Assembly (NCBI RefSeq): GCF_017303275.1 | Contig: NZ_JAFKOJ010000001.1 | Span: 682,001-746,000 of the forward strand | Direction: 5' to 3' | Source: Bacillus sp. NTK034 | GTDB taxonomy: Bacteria > Bacillota > Bacilli > Bacillales > Cytobacillaceae | Length of the DNA stretch: 64,000 nt | Shown here: positions 1 through 9,021 of the stretch, piece by piece | Numbering within the stretch: the stretch's first letter is position 1 | Layout: each line of letters begins with the position of its first letter | Translations under genes and position numbers: made by a program | The notes under the pieces: model-generated | Told to the model about the DNA's origin: nothing | The model's input: only the letters and a program-made list of their open reading frames with translations | Databases searched by the model: none

Positions 1-2
1 AG

Positions 3-1193
3 AATGATTTAATGGAGGAACTGGCTGGCCTATACACTGTTGCACATAATATCGGAGAGGATGCAAGGAACGTCTCGCTGCAATCGTTTGGGACAGCTGC
101 AGCTGGTGATGGTATCTCAGCCATTGCGGTGATAGAAAACCAGTCTTCCGAAAATATAGAAACAGGTTTTACCGTCCAATTTGAGGATGAAGTCTTGTTT
201 GAACAAAACTTATCATTGAAAGCAAATGAACAAACAACCGTCCAAATTAAAAACCTGCCTGAAAAACCTTATTATGAGGCATCCGTTTCCATTAATGACG
301 GCTACAGAGCAGATAATTTCGCAGCCTCTATTTACACAGACCCAAAACCAAAGGTATACACAATGGGGGATGTAAATCCGTTTGCGGTGAAGGGCTTTCA
401 AACCATAGGAGCCGAATTGCTGCAGACGGATCCAGCTGCTCTCAAAGGTTTTGAAATGAAGGGTGTGGTTGTAGCAGAAGGAAGCACATTATCGGAACTT
501 CCAGAGCTGCCAATGATCTTTTTTAACACAGGTAAGGAAAAAACAAAACTAAAAGAGGCAATTTCGGGGGATGAGGATCCTTTATTTGAATATGCAGACT
601 TTGAGCGTGTGTATATCAGTTCCGTTTCCGCTGCATTGAAAGGAGAATGGGAGACTGTTTTGAAAAGTGGAGACATTCCTTTAATACAGTGGGGAATGCA
701 GAATGGACAGCCAATTATTATTGTCAATTTCGATCTATCTGACACAGATTGGCCGCTCCTGCCAGGTTTTCCGATCTTTTTGTATAACTCTTACCAGTGG
801 TTATCCCAGCAATCAGATTTCCTTGGATATTTCAGCGCCGGAGAAGAGAGATGGATAAATATTGGCAAAGGAAATGGAAGATGGGAGATTTTCAATAATA
901 AAGACGAAAATCTCTACTCCCTTGATTTAAACCAAGAAAACTTTAAAGCTCCTGTGATTCCCGGAACTTACCAGGCGGTATCAGGAAATCAAATTTATTA
1001 TTTTTCTGTCCTTCTGGATGAAAGGGAGAAAAATGCAGAAATAGAAGAATCTTTCATAGTGAATGACAAATCATCTGAAAAAAACAGCATGATCCAAAGG
1101 CCCAACGAAAGCCTCTGGTTCTGGCTGGCTTTAATTGCTTTTATCCTGATTGCTATCGAATGGGAGGTATATCGCCGTGGGCATCGAGGTTAA
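3..1193 (+). CDS. BatA/VWA-type membrane protein, C-terminal part (5' end outside window)
   Basis: The frame is open to the window edge with no stop before the first ATG at 12, so the N-terminus is cut off. What remains is a long, probably extracytoplasmic beta-rich region followed near the C-terminus by one membrane helix (around SLWFWLALIAFILIAIEW) and a short basic tail. This layout fits the C-terminal half of BatA-like proteins that carry an N-terminal BatA and VWA domain. The next gene overlaps its end by 17 bases and is also a VWA membrane protein, so the two are translationally coupled. Such pairs often follow a MoxR AAA ATPase and a DUF58 protein, which would lie upstream of the window. 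The family assignment is inferred from the neighbour and topology; no VWA motif is visible in this part. Confidence 0.6.
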   Translation, partial: NDLMEELAGLYTVAHNIGEDARNVSLQSFGTAAAGDGISAIAVIENQSSENIETGFTVQFEDEVLFEQNLSLKANEQTTVQIKNLPEKPYYEASVSINDGYRADNFAASIYTDPKPKVYTMGDVNPFAVKGFQTIGAELLQTDPAALKGFEMKGVVVAEGSTLSELPELPMIFFNTGKEKTKLKEAISGDEDPLFEYADFERVYISSVSAALKGEWETVLKSGDIPLIQWGMQNGQPIIIVNFDLSDTDWPLLPGFPIFLYNSYQWLSQQSDFLGYFSAGEERWINIGKGNGRWEIFNNKDENLYSLDLNQENFKAPVIPGTYQAVSGNQIYYFSVLLDEREKNAEIEESFIVNDKSSEKNSMIQRPNESLWFWLALIAFILIAIEWEVYRRGHRG

Positions 1194-3957
1194 ATACCCC
1201 TTCCTGTTTCTGTTCCTGATTCCTGCTGTCATTATGGTTTTTTTGTTTATTCGAAATCACAGAGGAAAAGGCAACGAAAAATTTTGGATTGCCAGTCTAA
1301 GACTGGTCATTTTCTCATTGTTGATTTTTGCACTAACCGTCCCGCAGGTCCTCCTTCCGGTTAAGGGGCAGACCGTCGTATATCTCGCAGACCGCTCTGC
1401 AAGCATCGGTTCAAATGATGAAGCACTTGCCTGGATAGAAAACAGTGCCAGCAACAGGAAAAGTGAGGATCAATTTGCGGTGGCGGCTTTTGGCAAAAAT
1501 GTAGTGCTTGAACAGAATTTGGGCAGGAACCGTGAAGCTATTACCGAATTTAACGGGAAAGCAGATGATTCTCAATCGAATCTGGAAGCAGGCCTGCAAT
1601 TTGCCGCTTCACTCATTCCGAGGGATTCTTCTGGCAGAATTGTCTTGATGACGGACGGAAATGAAACGGCAGGCAAAAGCCTGGAGGCTGCCTCAGTTTT
1701 AAAGAATCGAAATATCGAGATTGACCATGTGCCATTAAGAACAGCAGCAGGTGACGATGTATCAATTTCAGAATTAAAGATGCCTCCATCACTTTATTTA
1801 GGAGAAGAGGCTCCGATTACAATAGAAGTTACCAGCAATATTGCCAAAGAAGCTGATATCAGATTATCTGTAAATCATAAAGAGGTTTTAAAGGAAAGCG
1901 TTCAAGTGAATGAAGGGAAAAATGTATATACCTTTACTCACAAGGCAGATACTGCAGGGTTAACGGTATATAAAGCAGAGATAGCTGCTGACCAGGACAC
2001 CTTCTCTGAAAACAATACACTGCACTCGGTTGTTAATGTTAAGGGAACTCCTAAGGTCCTGATCGTACAAGGGAAGGACGCGGGTGATATTGCGAATCTG
2101 TTAAAAGGTTCCGGCCTGGAGACAGACACGGTTCTCCCAGAGAAGCTTCCAACCGTTCTCTCAGGGTATTTGCAATATCAGTCGATTATTTTTAATAATG
2201 TTCCTGCAACAGTTATCTCAGAGCATCAAATGACGCTGATGGAGAAGGCAGTTAAGGAATTCGGCACTGGTTTTATTATGTTCGGCGGTGAAGAAAGCTT
2301 TGGGCTGGGGGGCTATTTTAAAACTCCGATTGAGAAATTGCTGCCGGTGGATATGGATATCAAGGGCAAGAAAGAAATGCCTTCCTTAGGCCTGGTATTA
2401 GTTATGGACCGCTCTGGAAGCATGGCCGGTAATAAAATTGAATTGGCAAAAGAAGCGGCTGTCCGATCAGTGGAACTGCTGCGTGATGAAGATACACTCG
2501 GATTCATTGCATTTGATGACCGGCCATGGGAAATCCTTGAAACCGAGCCTCTCAAGGATAAAAAGAAGGCAATTGAAAAAATCAGATCTATAACTTCAGG
2601 CGGGGGGACAGAAATCTTTACTTCTCTGGAACAAGCCTACAGTGAGCTTGAAGAATTGCAGCTTCAGAGAAAGCATATTATTTTGCTGACAGATGGCCAA
2701 TCTGCCACAAATGGAGACTATGAGCTTTTAATCGAAGGCGGGAAAGAGAAAAATATCACTCTATCAACTGTTGCACTTGGTCAGGATGCTGATAGAGGGC
2801 TTCTTGAAGATCTTGCGGGAATGGGATCAGGGCGTTTTTATGATGTTACAGACTCTTCCGTCATTCCGAGCATTTTATCACGTGAAACCGTAATGGCTAC
2901 GAGAACCTATATCGAAGACAATCCATTCTTTCCAAGTGTTCAGCCCTACCCGGACTGGTCCTCACTCTTTGAAAAAGGTGTTCCAGAAATGAATGCCTAT
3001 ATAGCTGCTACGGCCAAGCCGCGAGCACAGGTGCCGCTGTTAAGCGAAAAAGAGGATCCTGTACTTGCTGAATGGCAATACGGAATGGGGCGGGCAGCTG
3101 CCTTTACATCCGACTCCTCGGGCAAATGGTCAGGAGATTGGGCCAGATGGGAAAAGTGGCCATCATTTATTAATCAGCTTGTCACCAAAACCCTGCCGCA
3201 ATATGAAAGTGAACCATACAGGGTTGCTGTTGAGAATAAGGATGGCAATACAGTGCTCAGCCTGGAGTCTGCGGCAAGCAGATCTTTGCCAATTGAAGCA
3301 TCCATCGTATCGGAAACGGGCGATCAGATAGAAGCCAATATTAGGCTTACTGCTCCAGGTAAATATGAGGCGGCAATGCCTGAAAGTGCAGGAATGTATT
3401 TTTTAAATATTAAACAGACAGATCAAAATGGGAATATACAGGTTCATCAGACTGGTTTTACTATTCCCTATTCAGAAGAGTATTTGCAAAAGGGAACAAA
3501 TAAAGAGCATTTGGAGACACTCTCAAAAATGACTGGCGGCAAGGAGCTGAAAAGCGGAGAAGAAGCTTTCCGACCGCTGAAAAAACCAGCCAGCACCAAA
3601 CAGCCAATCAGCGAATGGCTACTTCTCGCTGCATTCCTGATCTTTTTTTTAGAAATCGCTTTAAGGCGCTTTGGCTTAACTGCTATCGCTGCGGGAATTT
3701 TGAAGAAAAACAGAAATAAAAAGGAAAAGCCAGAGGCTCCTATTAAAATTCAAAACCTTAAAGCTTCCAGGGAAAAAAAATCTCCTTCCGTGCAGATGCC
3801 TGATAAACTTCAAGGGGGAACTTCTGTAAAAGAAACACCGGAAAAAACAAAAGAAAAGAAGAAACCAAACCGGCCAAAACCTCCAGCAGAATCCTCGCCG
3901 AAAGAAAGAGAAGAACGCATGAAAAGGCTGCTGGATGCAAAAAACAGGAAAAAGTAA
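1177..3957 (+). CDS. Membrane-anchored protein with two von Willebrand A-like domains
   Basis: A protein of 926 residues. Two membrane helices lie near residues 9-26 and 38-56, then a first VWA-like segment with DRSAS near residue 72, a region resembling a class I glutamine-amidotransferase-like fold, and a second VWA domain whose DRSGS motif starts near residue 411 (metal-ion-dependent adhesion site). A further helix near 812-832 precedes a very Lys/Pro-rich cytoplasmic tail. The GTG at 1177 is preferred because GGGAGG lies about nine bases upstream; the longer TTG-initiated frame has no such site. It overlaps the preceding gene. VWA membrane proteins of this type act with MoxR ATPases in envelope-associated complex assembly, but the exact role in Bacillus is unknown. 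Confidence 0.75.
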   Translation: MGIEVKYPFLFLFLIPAVIMVFLFIRNHRGKGNEKFWIASLRLVIFSLLIFALTVPQVLLPVKGQTVVYLADRSASIGSNDEALAWIENSASNRKSEDQFAVAAFGKNVVLEQNLGRNREAITEFNGKADDSQSNLEAGLQFAASLIPRDSSGRIVLMTDGNETAGKSLEAASVLKNRNIEIDHVPLRTAAGDDVSISELKMPPSLYLGEEAPITIEVTSNIAKEADIRLSVNHKEVLKESVQVNEGKNVYTFTHKADTAGLTVYKAEIAADQDTFSENNTLHSVVNVKGTPKVLIVQGKDAGDIANLLKGSGLETDTVLPEKLPTVLSGYLQYQSIIFNNVPATVISEHQMTLMEKAVKEFGTGFIMFGGEESFGLGGYFKTPIEKLLPVDMDIKGKKEMPSLGLVLVMDRSGSMAGNKIELAKEAAVRSVELLRDEDTLGFIAFDDRPWEILETEPLKDKKKAIEKIRSITSGGGTEIFTSLEQAYSELEELQLQRKHIILLTDGQSATNGDYELLIEGGKEKNITLSTVALGQDADRGLLEDLAGMGSGRFYDVTDSSVIPSILSRETVMATRTYIEDNPFFPSVQPYPDWSSLFEKGVPEMNAYIAATAKPRAQVPLLSEKEDPVLAEWQYGMGRAAAFTSDSSGKWSGDWARWEKWPSFINQLVTKTLPQYESEPYRVAVENKDGNTVLSLESAASRSLPIEASIVSETGDQIEANIRLTAPGKYEAAMPESAGMYFLNIKQTDQNGNIQVHQTGFTIPYSEEYLQKGTNKEHLETLSKMTGGKELKSGEEAFRPLKKPASTKQPISEWLLLAAFLIFFLEIALRRFGLTAIAAGILKKNRNKKEKPEAPIKIQNLKASREKKSPSVQMPDKLQGGTSVKETPEKTKEKKKPNRPKPPAESSPKEREERMKRLLDAKNRKK

Positions 3958-4014
3958 GTGGGATTTTTCAATAACGTATGCTGGATTTAGAAAAGTATTA
4001 TAGATCGCTGAGCT

Positions 4015-4089
4015 GATTGCAGCGGAGGGCACTTGACTCATGCTCAGAGGCTCCCCGCGGAAAGCCAAGTGCCCCGTACTGAAATCAAC
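4015..4089. repeat. Inverted-repeat intergenic element (Bacillaceae GC-rich repeat type)
   Basis: A GC-rich island in an otherwise AT-rich gap between the VWA gene and ylxM. Perfect 9-base arms GGGCACTTG (4027-4035) and CAAGTGCCC (4066-4074) pair, and the flanks extend the pairing imperfectly. The CCGCGGAAAGC core and the GATTG/AATCA-type ends resemble a repeat I know from many Bacillus genomes. It could also end transcription of the VWA operon, although no T-run follows. Confidence 0.5.
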
Positions 4090-4145
4090 GGGCTAAATTA
4101 TAAAGTGAAAATAAAATGAATAATTAACCCTGTAAAGATATTTTC

Positions 4146-4174
4146 TTGACATGCTATGAACTTCTATGTAAACT
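4146..4174 (+). promoter_or_regulatory. Predicted sigma-A promoter for ylxM-ffh
   Basis: Perfect -35 TTGACA at 4146-4151, a 17-base spacer and a moderate -10 TAAACT at 4169-4174. The ylxM start lies 42 bases downstream of the -10. This is the only good promoter in the gap after the VWA operon. Confidence 0.6.
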
Positions 4175-4215
4175 TACTTTGTAAAGGCTTTTCACTTAAC
4201 AAGGGGGAATAGGGA

Positions 4216-4548
4216 ATGCTCGAAAAAACAACGAGGATGAACTACCTATATGATTTCTATCAATCGTTGTTAACTCCTAAGCAGAGAAGCTATATGTCCC
4301 TGTACTACCTGGATGATTTTTCGCTTGGAGAGATTGCCGAGGAATATGATGTTAGCCGGCAAGCGGTATATGACAACATTAAAAGAACAGAAGCAATGCT
4401 TGAAGAGTATGAAGAAAAGCTATTATTATTTCATAAATTTCAAGAGCGCAGCAAGCTGATTGCAGAAATAAAAGTGATGCTTCAGGAAGGCTCCCCTTCC
4501 CGAGAAGCATTGGAAGAAGCAGTGGCAGAGCTTGAGAAATTAGATTAG
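4216..4548 (+). CDS. ylxM: YlxM, helix-turn-helix protein of the SRP operon
   Basis: A 110-residue protein with a sigma-70 region 4-like helix-turn-helix near residues 20-60 ([20 protein letters not shown], then an [16 protein letters not shown] recognition helix) and a charged C-terminal helix. It ends 12 bases before ffh, the usual partner of this family, and is thought to modulate or associate with the signal recognition particle pathway. The start follows a strong AAGGGGGA ribosome site at 4201-4208. Length and neighbourhood match B. subtilis YlxM well; the molecular role remains poorly defined even in that organism. Confidence 0.9.
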   Translation: MLEKTTRMNYLYDFYQSLLTPKQRSYMSLYYLDDFSLGEIAEEYDVSRQAVYDNIKRTEAMLEEYEEKLLLFHKFQERSKLIAEIKVMLQEGSPSREALEEAVAELEKLD

Positions 4549-4560
4549 GAGGCGGCATAT

Positions 4561-5913
4561 ATGGCATTTGAAGGATTGGCCGACCGACTGCAAAATACAA
4601 TTCAGAAGATCCGCGGAAAAGGCAAAATCAATGAAGCGGATGTAAAAGAAATGATGCGTGAAGTCCGTCTCGCCCTTTTGGAAGCGGACGTAAACTTCAA
4701 AGTCGTCAAAGAGTTTGTCAAAAAAGTCAGCGAACGTGCTGTCGGACAGGAAGTATTAAAGAGCCTGACGCCAGGACAGCAAGTCATTAAGGTTGTTAAA
4801 GAAGAATTAACGGAACTGATGGGCGGAGAGCAAAGCAAAATTGCTGTCTCCAATCGTCCCCCGACAGTCATTATGATGGTCGGTCTTCAGGGTGCCGGTA
4901 AAACGACTACAACCGGAAAGCTTGCAAACCTGCTCCGCAAAAAGTATAACCGCAATCCGATGCTTGTTGCTGCAGATATTTACCGCCCTGCGGCGATTAA
5001 ACAGCTCGAAACACTTGGCAAACAGCTTAATATGCCGGTCTTCTCCCTTGGTGATCAAGTCAGTCCTGTTGAAATTGCAAAACAGGCAATCGCAAAGGCA
5101 AAAGAGGATCATCATGATTATGTTCTGATCGATACAGCAGGAAGGCTGCATGTGGATGAAGCCTTAATGGATGAGCTAAAGCAAATCAAAGAGCTTTCCA
5201 ATCCAGATGAAATATTCCTTGTTGTCGATGCAATGACTGGTCAAGATGCGGTTAATGTAGCGCAAAGCTTCAATGATCTACTGGGTCTTACTGGGGTTGT
5301 CCTGACGAAGCTGGATGGCGATACTCGAGGCGGTGCGGCTCTATCCATTAGATCCGTGACGAACACGCCGATTAAATTCGTCGGTCTTGGGGAAAAACTG
5401 GATGCGCTTGAAGCGTTCCATCCAGAACGGATGGCGTCCCGTATATTAGGTATGGGAGATGTCCTATCCCTAATTGAAAAAGCACAGGCCAATGTGGATG
5501 AAGAAAAGGCAAAAGAGCTTGAGCAGAAGATGCGCACGGCTTCTTTCACATTCGATGATTTTTTGGATCAGCTTGGTCAGGTCCGCAGCATGGGACCGCT
5601 CGATGAGCTGCTGAAAATGATGCCTGGTGCAAACAAAATTAAAGGCTTGAATAATATCCAAATAGATGAGAAGCAAATCACTCATGTTGAAGCGATTATT
5701 AAATCGATGACGAAAGAAGAGAAAACTCATCCGGAAATCATCAATTCAAGCCGCCGCAAACGGATTGCCAAGGGAAGCGGAAGAACCGTTCCTGAAGTAA
5801 ACCGTCTGCTGAAGCAATTTGAAGACATGAAAAAGATGATGAAGCAAATGGCTGGCATGCAGCAAAAGGGCAAGAAAAAAGGCGGATTTAAGCTTCCTTT
5901 TAACCCTTTTTAA
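4561..5913 (+). CDS. ffh: Signal recognition particle GTPase Ffh (SRP54)
   Basis: Ffh binds signal sequences of nascent chains and delivers ribosomes to FtsY and SecYEG. The 450-residue protein shows the N-terminal four-helix N domain, then the G domain with P-loop GLQGAGKT at residues 108-115, DTAGR and TKLDG. The C-terminal M domain is methionine-rich and carries the RNA-binding SRRKRIAKGSGR stretch plus a Lys/Met-rich tail. AGGAGG lies just upstream of the ATG. It shares an operon with ylxM and is followed by rpsP, the usual order in Bacillus. Confidence 0.98.
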   Translation: MAFEGLADRLQNTIQKIRGKGKINEADVKEMMREVRLALLEADVNFKVVKEFVKKVSERAVGQEVLKSLTPGQQVIKVVKEELTELMGGEQSKIAVSNRPPTVIMMVGLQGAGKTTTTGKLANLLRKKYNRNPMLVAADIYRPAAIKQLETLGKQLNMPVFSLGDQVSPVEIAKQAIAKAKEDHHDYVLIDTAGRLHVDEALMDELKQIKELSNPDEIFLVVDAMTGQDAVNVAQSFNDLLGLTGVVLTKLDGDTRGGAALSIRSVTNTPIKFVGLGEKLDALEAFHPERMASRILGMGDVLSLIEKAQANVDEEKAKELEQKMRTASFTFDDFLDQLGQVRSMGPLDELLKMMPGANKIKGLNNIQIDEKQITHVEAIIKSMTKEEKTHPEIINSSRRKRIAKGSGRTVPEVNRLLKQFEDMKKMMKQMAGMQQKGKKKGGFKLPFNPF

Positions 5914-5954
5914 GCTGTCAGTAAAGCTTTTCATAAGATGTAAAGAAAAAAACC

Positions 5955-5984
5955 TTTACAAACTAATTAACTATCTGATATTAT
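5955..5984 (+). promoter_or_regulatory. Predicted sigma-A promoter for rpsP
   Basis: TTTACA at 5955-5960 and TATTAT at 5979-5984 are separated by 18 bases; a slightly downstream TATACT (5982-5987) overlaps but would need a 21-base spacer. The rpsP start is 38 bases further on, so the ribosomal protein can be expressed independently of ffh. Confidence 0.5.
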
Positions 5985-5998
5985 ACTATCTTGTGTGA

Positions 5999-6295
<297 letters not shown>

Positions 6296-6306
6296 TTCAT
6301 TATAAG

Positions 6307-6537
6307 ATGAAAGAGCTTATCGAAACGATTGTTAAGCCCCTTGTTGATTTTCCGGAAGATGTTCAAGTGAATGTCCAAGAAGAGGATCAGCGCGTAACCT
6401 ATCAGCTTTCCGTCAACAAGAATGACATGGGGAAAGTAATTGGGAAGCAAGGGCGCGTTGCGAAAGCAATACGGACCGTTGTCTATGCAGCAGGTTCATC
6501 AGAACAAAAGAAGATCTTTTTAGAGATCATCGAATAA
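6307..6537 (+). CDS. khpA: KH-domain RNA-binding protein KhpA (YlqC)
   Basis: A 76-residue protein consisting almost entirely of one type II KH domain, with the nucleic-acid-contacting GKQG loop around residues 44-47 (VIGKQGRVAKAIR). KhpA dimerises or pairs with KhpB/Jag and binds RNA; in other Firmicutes the pair affects cell shape and division. It begins 11 bases after the rpsP stop with no clear Shine-Dalgarno, so translation is probably coupled to rpsP. A strong terminator follows. Confidence 0.93.
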   Translation: MKELIETIVKPLVDFPEDVQVNVQEEDQRVTYQLSVNKNDMGKVIGKQGRVAKAIRTVVYAAGSSEQKKIFLEIIE

Positions 6538-6564
6538 TTATCCTGCACTGAGCAGGGTATTACC

Positions 6565-6594
6565 AAAAAAGGAGGGGTTTCCCCTCCTTTTTTT
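6565..6594 (+). terminator. Rho-independent terminator after rpsP-khpA
   Basis: A 7-base GC stem GGAGGGG (6571-6577) / CCCCTCC (6581-6587), extended by flanking A and T residues, with a TTT loop and a run of seven T residues. It closes the rpsP-khpA transcript. Confidence 0.9.
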
Positions 6595-6685
6595 ACAATC
6601 TAAAAAAATAAACATCGCCAACTAAGAATTTGACAGCAGTCAGTAAAGCCGTTTTTTAATCGGATCAATTTGGGAGGCGCTGTAC

Positions 6686-7072
6686 ATGAACATTATTCAA
6701 TCGGTTACAGTTAAGCAGGTGCTGACAGAAAACAGCAAGAACGAACTGCTGGAAGGCTATATTGCCCAAAAAAAACAGCTGCAAAAAGAAAGTGATCAGT
6801 TGAGGTTTGAACTGAAAAAACAGGAAAAAACCAAAAAACTGCATCCGGCCAGTCTAAAAAAGCATTTTGAAAAGGAAATTCAAATGAGGCAGGAAAAAGT
6901 CCAGCTGCTCGATTTTCAAATAGAACAATTACATATGCTACCATTAGGAAGTGAATTAAAGGAAAAAGAAGTCCAGGCGATTATTGAGGTTCAAAAGGGT
7001 ACCCGCTGGGAAGACATAGAAAAAGGGAAAACAATCATCATAAGAGATGGAATTGTTGATGAAATTCGCTAG
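6686..7072 (+). CDS. ylqD: YlqD family protein, coiled-coil
   Basis: A 128-residue soluble protein, strongly charged and helical for the first 80 residues (many Lys/Glu/Gln, likely coiled coil), ending in a small beta-like domain with WEDIEKGKTIIIRDGIV. It matches the YlqD family that sits between khpA and rimM in Bacillus. The function is not established. GGGAGGCG provides the ribosome site, and a TTGACA at 6630-6635 could be part of a weak promoter. Ribosome-linked neighbours are the only hint of a role. Confidence 0.85.
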   Translation: MNIIQSVTVKQVLTENSKNELLEGYIAQKKQLQKESDQLRFELKKQEKTKKLHPASLKKHFEKEIQMRQEKVQLLDFQIEQLHMLPLGSELKEKEVQAIIEVQKGTRWEDIEKGKTIIIRDGIVDEIR

Positions 7073-7084
7073 AGGTGATAGTAA

Positions 7085-7606
7085 ATGCAGAAATGGTTCA
7101 ATGTAGGAAAAATCGTGAACACCCATGGCATTAAAGGAGAAGCAAGAGTCATCTCCAAGACAGACTTTGCAGAAGAAAGGTATAAGCCGGGAAATAAACT
7201 TTATTTGTTCATGCCTGACACAAAGGGTGATCCAATTGAGCTGACAGTGAAATCTCACCGTACCCATAAATCCTTCGATCTGCTTACCTTTGAAGGATAC
7301 GAAAATATTAATGGGATTGAAAAAATGAAGGGCGGCATCCTGAAAATTTCAGAAGATCAGTTAGGCAATCTGGAAGAAGATGAATTTTACTACCATGAAA
7401 TCATAGGGTGTACAGTTGAAACGCTTGATGGTGAAGAAGTAGGTAAAATCAAGGAAATTCTTTCTCCTGGAGCAAATGATGTTTGGGTAATCAAAGCAAA
7501 AGGCGGGAAGGATATTCTGATTCCGTATATTGCAGATGTTGTCAAGGAAGTTAATGTAGAAGACAAACTTGTGAAAATAAATGCGATAGAAGGATTGCTT
7601 TCATGA
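7085..7606 (+). CDS. rimM: Ribosome maturation factor RimM
   Basis: RimM assists late 30S assembly, acting at the 16S 3' domain with uS19. The 173-residue protein shows the N-terminal RimM beta-barrel ([18 protein letters not shown]) and a C-terminal PRC-barrel ([40 protein letters not shown]). The stop codon overlaps the trmD start within ATGA, so the two are translationally coupled, as in other bacteria. Confidence 0.97.
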   Translation: MQKWFNVGKIVNTHGIKGEARVISKTDFAEERYKPGNKLYLFMPDTKGDPIELTVKSHRTHKSFDLLTFEGYENINGIEKMKGGILKISEDQLGNLEEDEFYYHEIIGCTVETLDGEEVGKIKEILSPGANDVWVIKAKGGKDILIPYIADVVKEVNVEDKLVKINAIEGLLS

Positions 7607-8343
7607 TGAATATTGATGTGCTCACGCTGTTTCCTGAAATGTTTGAAGGAGTTTTTGGGCATTCCATTTTAAAAAAGGCAGCTGAAAATGAAGCAGTGAA
7701 ATACAATGTGGTCAACTTTAGGGAATACGCCGACAATAAACACAAAACGGTAGATGATTATCCATATGGCGGAGGGGCAGGAATGGTTTTGAAACCGCAG
7801 CCCATATTTGATGCTGTAGATGATCTTCGCAGTAAAAGCGGGGCATCTCCGAGGGTTATTCTTCTGTGTCCTCAAGGAGAACGCTTTACACAGAAGAAGG
7901 CTGAAGAGCTTGCAAAAATGGATCACCTGATTTTTGTTTGCGGCCATTATGAGGGGTATGATGAAAGAATACGGGAACATGTGGTAACCGATGAAATTTC
8001 GATTGGTGATTTTGTGCTTACTGGAGGAGAGCTCGGAGCCATGGTCGTAATCGATAGTGTGGTCCGTTTGCTGCCTGGAGTATTGGGCAACGAAGAATCA
8101 CATATGAAAGACTCTTTCAGCACAGGTTTTCTTGAACACCCTCATTATACCCGTCCGGCGGATTTCAGGGGAATTAAAGTTCCGGATGTCCTCATGTCAG
8201 GGAATCATCGCCTTATCGATGAGTGGCGAGCCAAAGAATCCTTGAGAAGGACGTATGTAAGGCGTCCTGATCTTCTTGAGCACTCTGAATTAACAAAAGA
8301 ACAGCAAAAATGGCTGGAAGAAATAAAAAAAGAAGATAAATAA
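7603..8343 (+). CDS. trmD: tRNA (guanine-N1-)-methyltransferase TrmD
   Basis: TrmD methylates N1 of G37 in tRNAs reading CNN codons and prevents +1 frameshifting. The 246-residue protein has the SPOUT knot motifs, including [25 protein letters not shown] and [15 protein letters not shown]. Two adjacent ATGs (7603, 7606) are possible starts. AGAAGGA ends eight bases before the first, which is chosen, though B. subtilis-like alignment would also allow the second. The start overlaps the rimM stop. Confidence 0.97.
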   Translation: MMNIDVLTLFPEMFEGVFGHSILKKAAENEAVKYNVVNFREYADNKHKTVDDYPYGGGAGMVLKPQPIFDAVDDLRSKSGASPRVILLCPQGERFTQKKAEELAKMDHLIFVCGHYEGYDERIREHVVTDEISIGDFVLTGGELGAMVVIDSVVRLLPGVLGNEESHMKDSFSTGFLEHPHYTRPADFRGIKVPDVLMSGNHRLIDEWRAKESLRRTYVRRPDLLEHSELTKEQQKWLEEIKKEDK

Positions 8344-8345
8344 CA

Positions 8346-8374
8346 TTGAAGTTGCCGTCCAAGTATGGTATGAT
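8346..8374 (+). promoter_or_regulatory. Predicted promoter for rplS, extended -10
   Basis: TTGAAG at 8346-8351, a 17-base spacer and TATGAT at 8369-8374 preceded by TGG, a typical extended -10. Transcription would start near 8381 and yield a leader of about 100 bases before rplS. Confidence 0.6.
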
Positions 8375-8380
8375 ACTTTT

Positions 8381-8480
8381 TGTGACTTAGGCTGAACCTG
8401 TTCAGTTTACGTCTGATAAAGATGTTCCGCTGCAAACATATAGGTTGTGCATGAGCGTCTGCTGAGAGGAGTTGAAAACG
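8381..8480 (+). ncRNA. Probable ribosomal protein L19 leader
   Basis: A 100-base untranslated leader between the predicted promoter and rplS. It contains the self-complementary CTGAAC/GTTCAG element and further short pairings around the GAGCGTCTGCTGAG segment next to the ribosome site. Bacillus rplS is known to have an L19 autoregulatory leader in this position. I could not fit the full covariance model by eye. Confidence 0.45.
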
Positions 8481-8825
8481 ATGCAAAAATTGATTGAAGA
8501 AATCACAAAAGAACAGCTTCGTACGGACCTTCCGTCTTTCCGTCCTGGTGATACTGTACGTGTACACGTAAGTATTGTTGAGGGAACTCGTGAGCGTGTT
8601 CAGGTATACGAAGGTGTTGTGATTAAGCGTCGTGGTGGTGGAATCAGCGAAACTTTCACAGTTCGTAAGATTTCTTACGGTGTAGGCGTTGAGCGTACAT
8701 TCCCTGTACACACACCTAAGATTGCGAAGCTTGAAGTTATCCGCCGCGGTAAAGTCCGCCGTGCGAAACTTTACTACCTGCGTAACCTTCGCGGTAAAAA
8801 AGCTCGTATCAAAGAAATTCGATAA
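8481..8825 (+). CDS. rplS: 50S ribosomal protein bL19
   Basis: A 114-residue protein beginning [20 protein letters not shown], with the L19 signature [33 protein letters not shown]. It lies at the interface of the two ribosomal subunits. The ATG at 8481 follows GAGAGGAGTT; an in-frame start three codons upstream has no ribosome site. Codon use is strongly biased, as expected for a highly expressed gene. It has its own leader and terminator. Confidence 0.98.
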   Translation: MQKLIEEITKEQLRTDLPSFRPGDTVRVHVSIVEGTRERVQVYEGVVIKRRGGGISETFTVRKISYGVGVERTFPVHTPKIAKLEVIRRGKVRRAKLYYLRNLRGKKARIKEIR

Positions 8826-8835
8826 TAAAGAAAAG

Positions 8836-8868
8836 AAGGAGCTTGATAATCAAGCTCCTTTTTCTTTC
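8836..8868 (+). terminator. Rho-independent terminator after rplS
   Basis: A perfect 11-base stem AAGGAGCTTGA / TCAAGCTCCTT (8836-8846, 8850-8860) with a TAA loop, followed by TTTCTTT. Confidence 0.93.
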
Positions 8869-9021
8869 ATGAAGCAGAATGCAAATAATATTACATAAAT
8901 GTTAAATAATATATAAATGAGATTCCCATCGTGTTTATTAAGATGAATTTTTGTACAATAAACAATAGAAATCACTTACTGCGGTACATGCAGGGATATA
9001 AGCATAATTTTTGACGGAAGA

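Noticed and set aside
398..745. 115-codon minus-strand frame
   Set aside because: Shadow of the VWA operon; no ribosome site, family match or codon bias.
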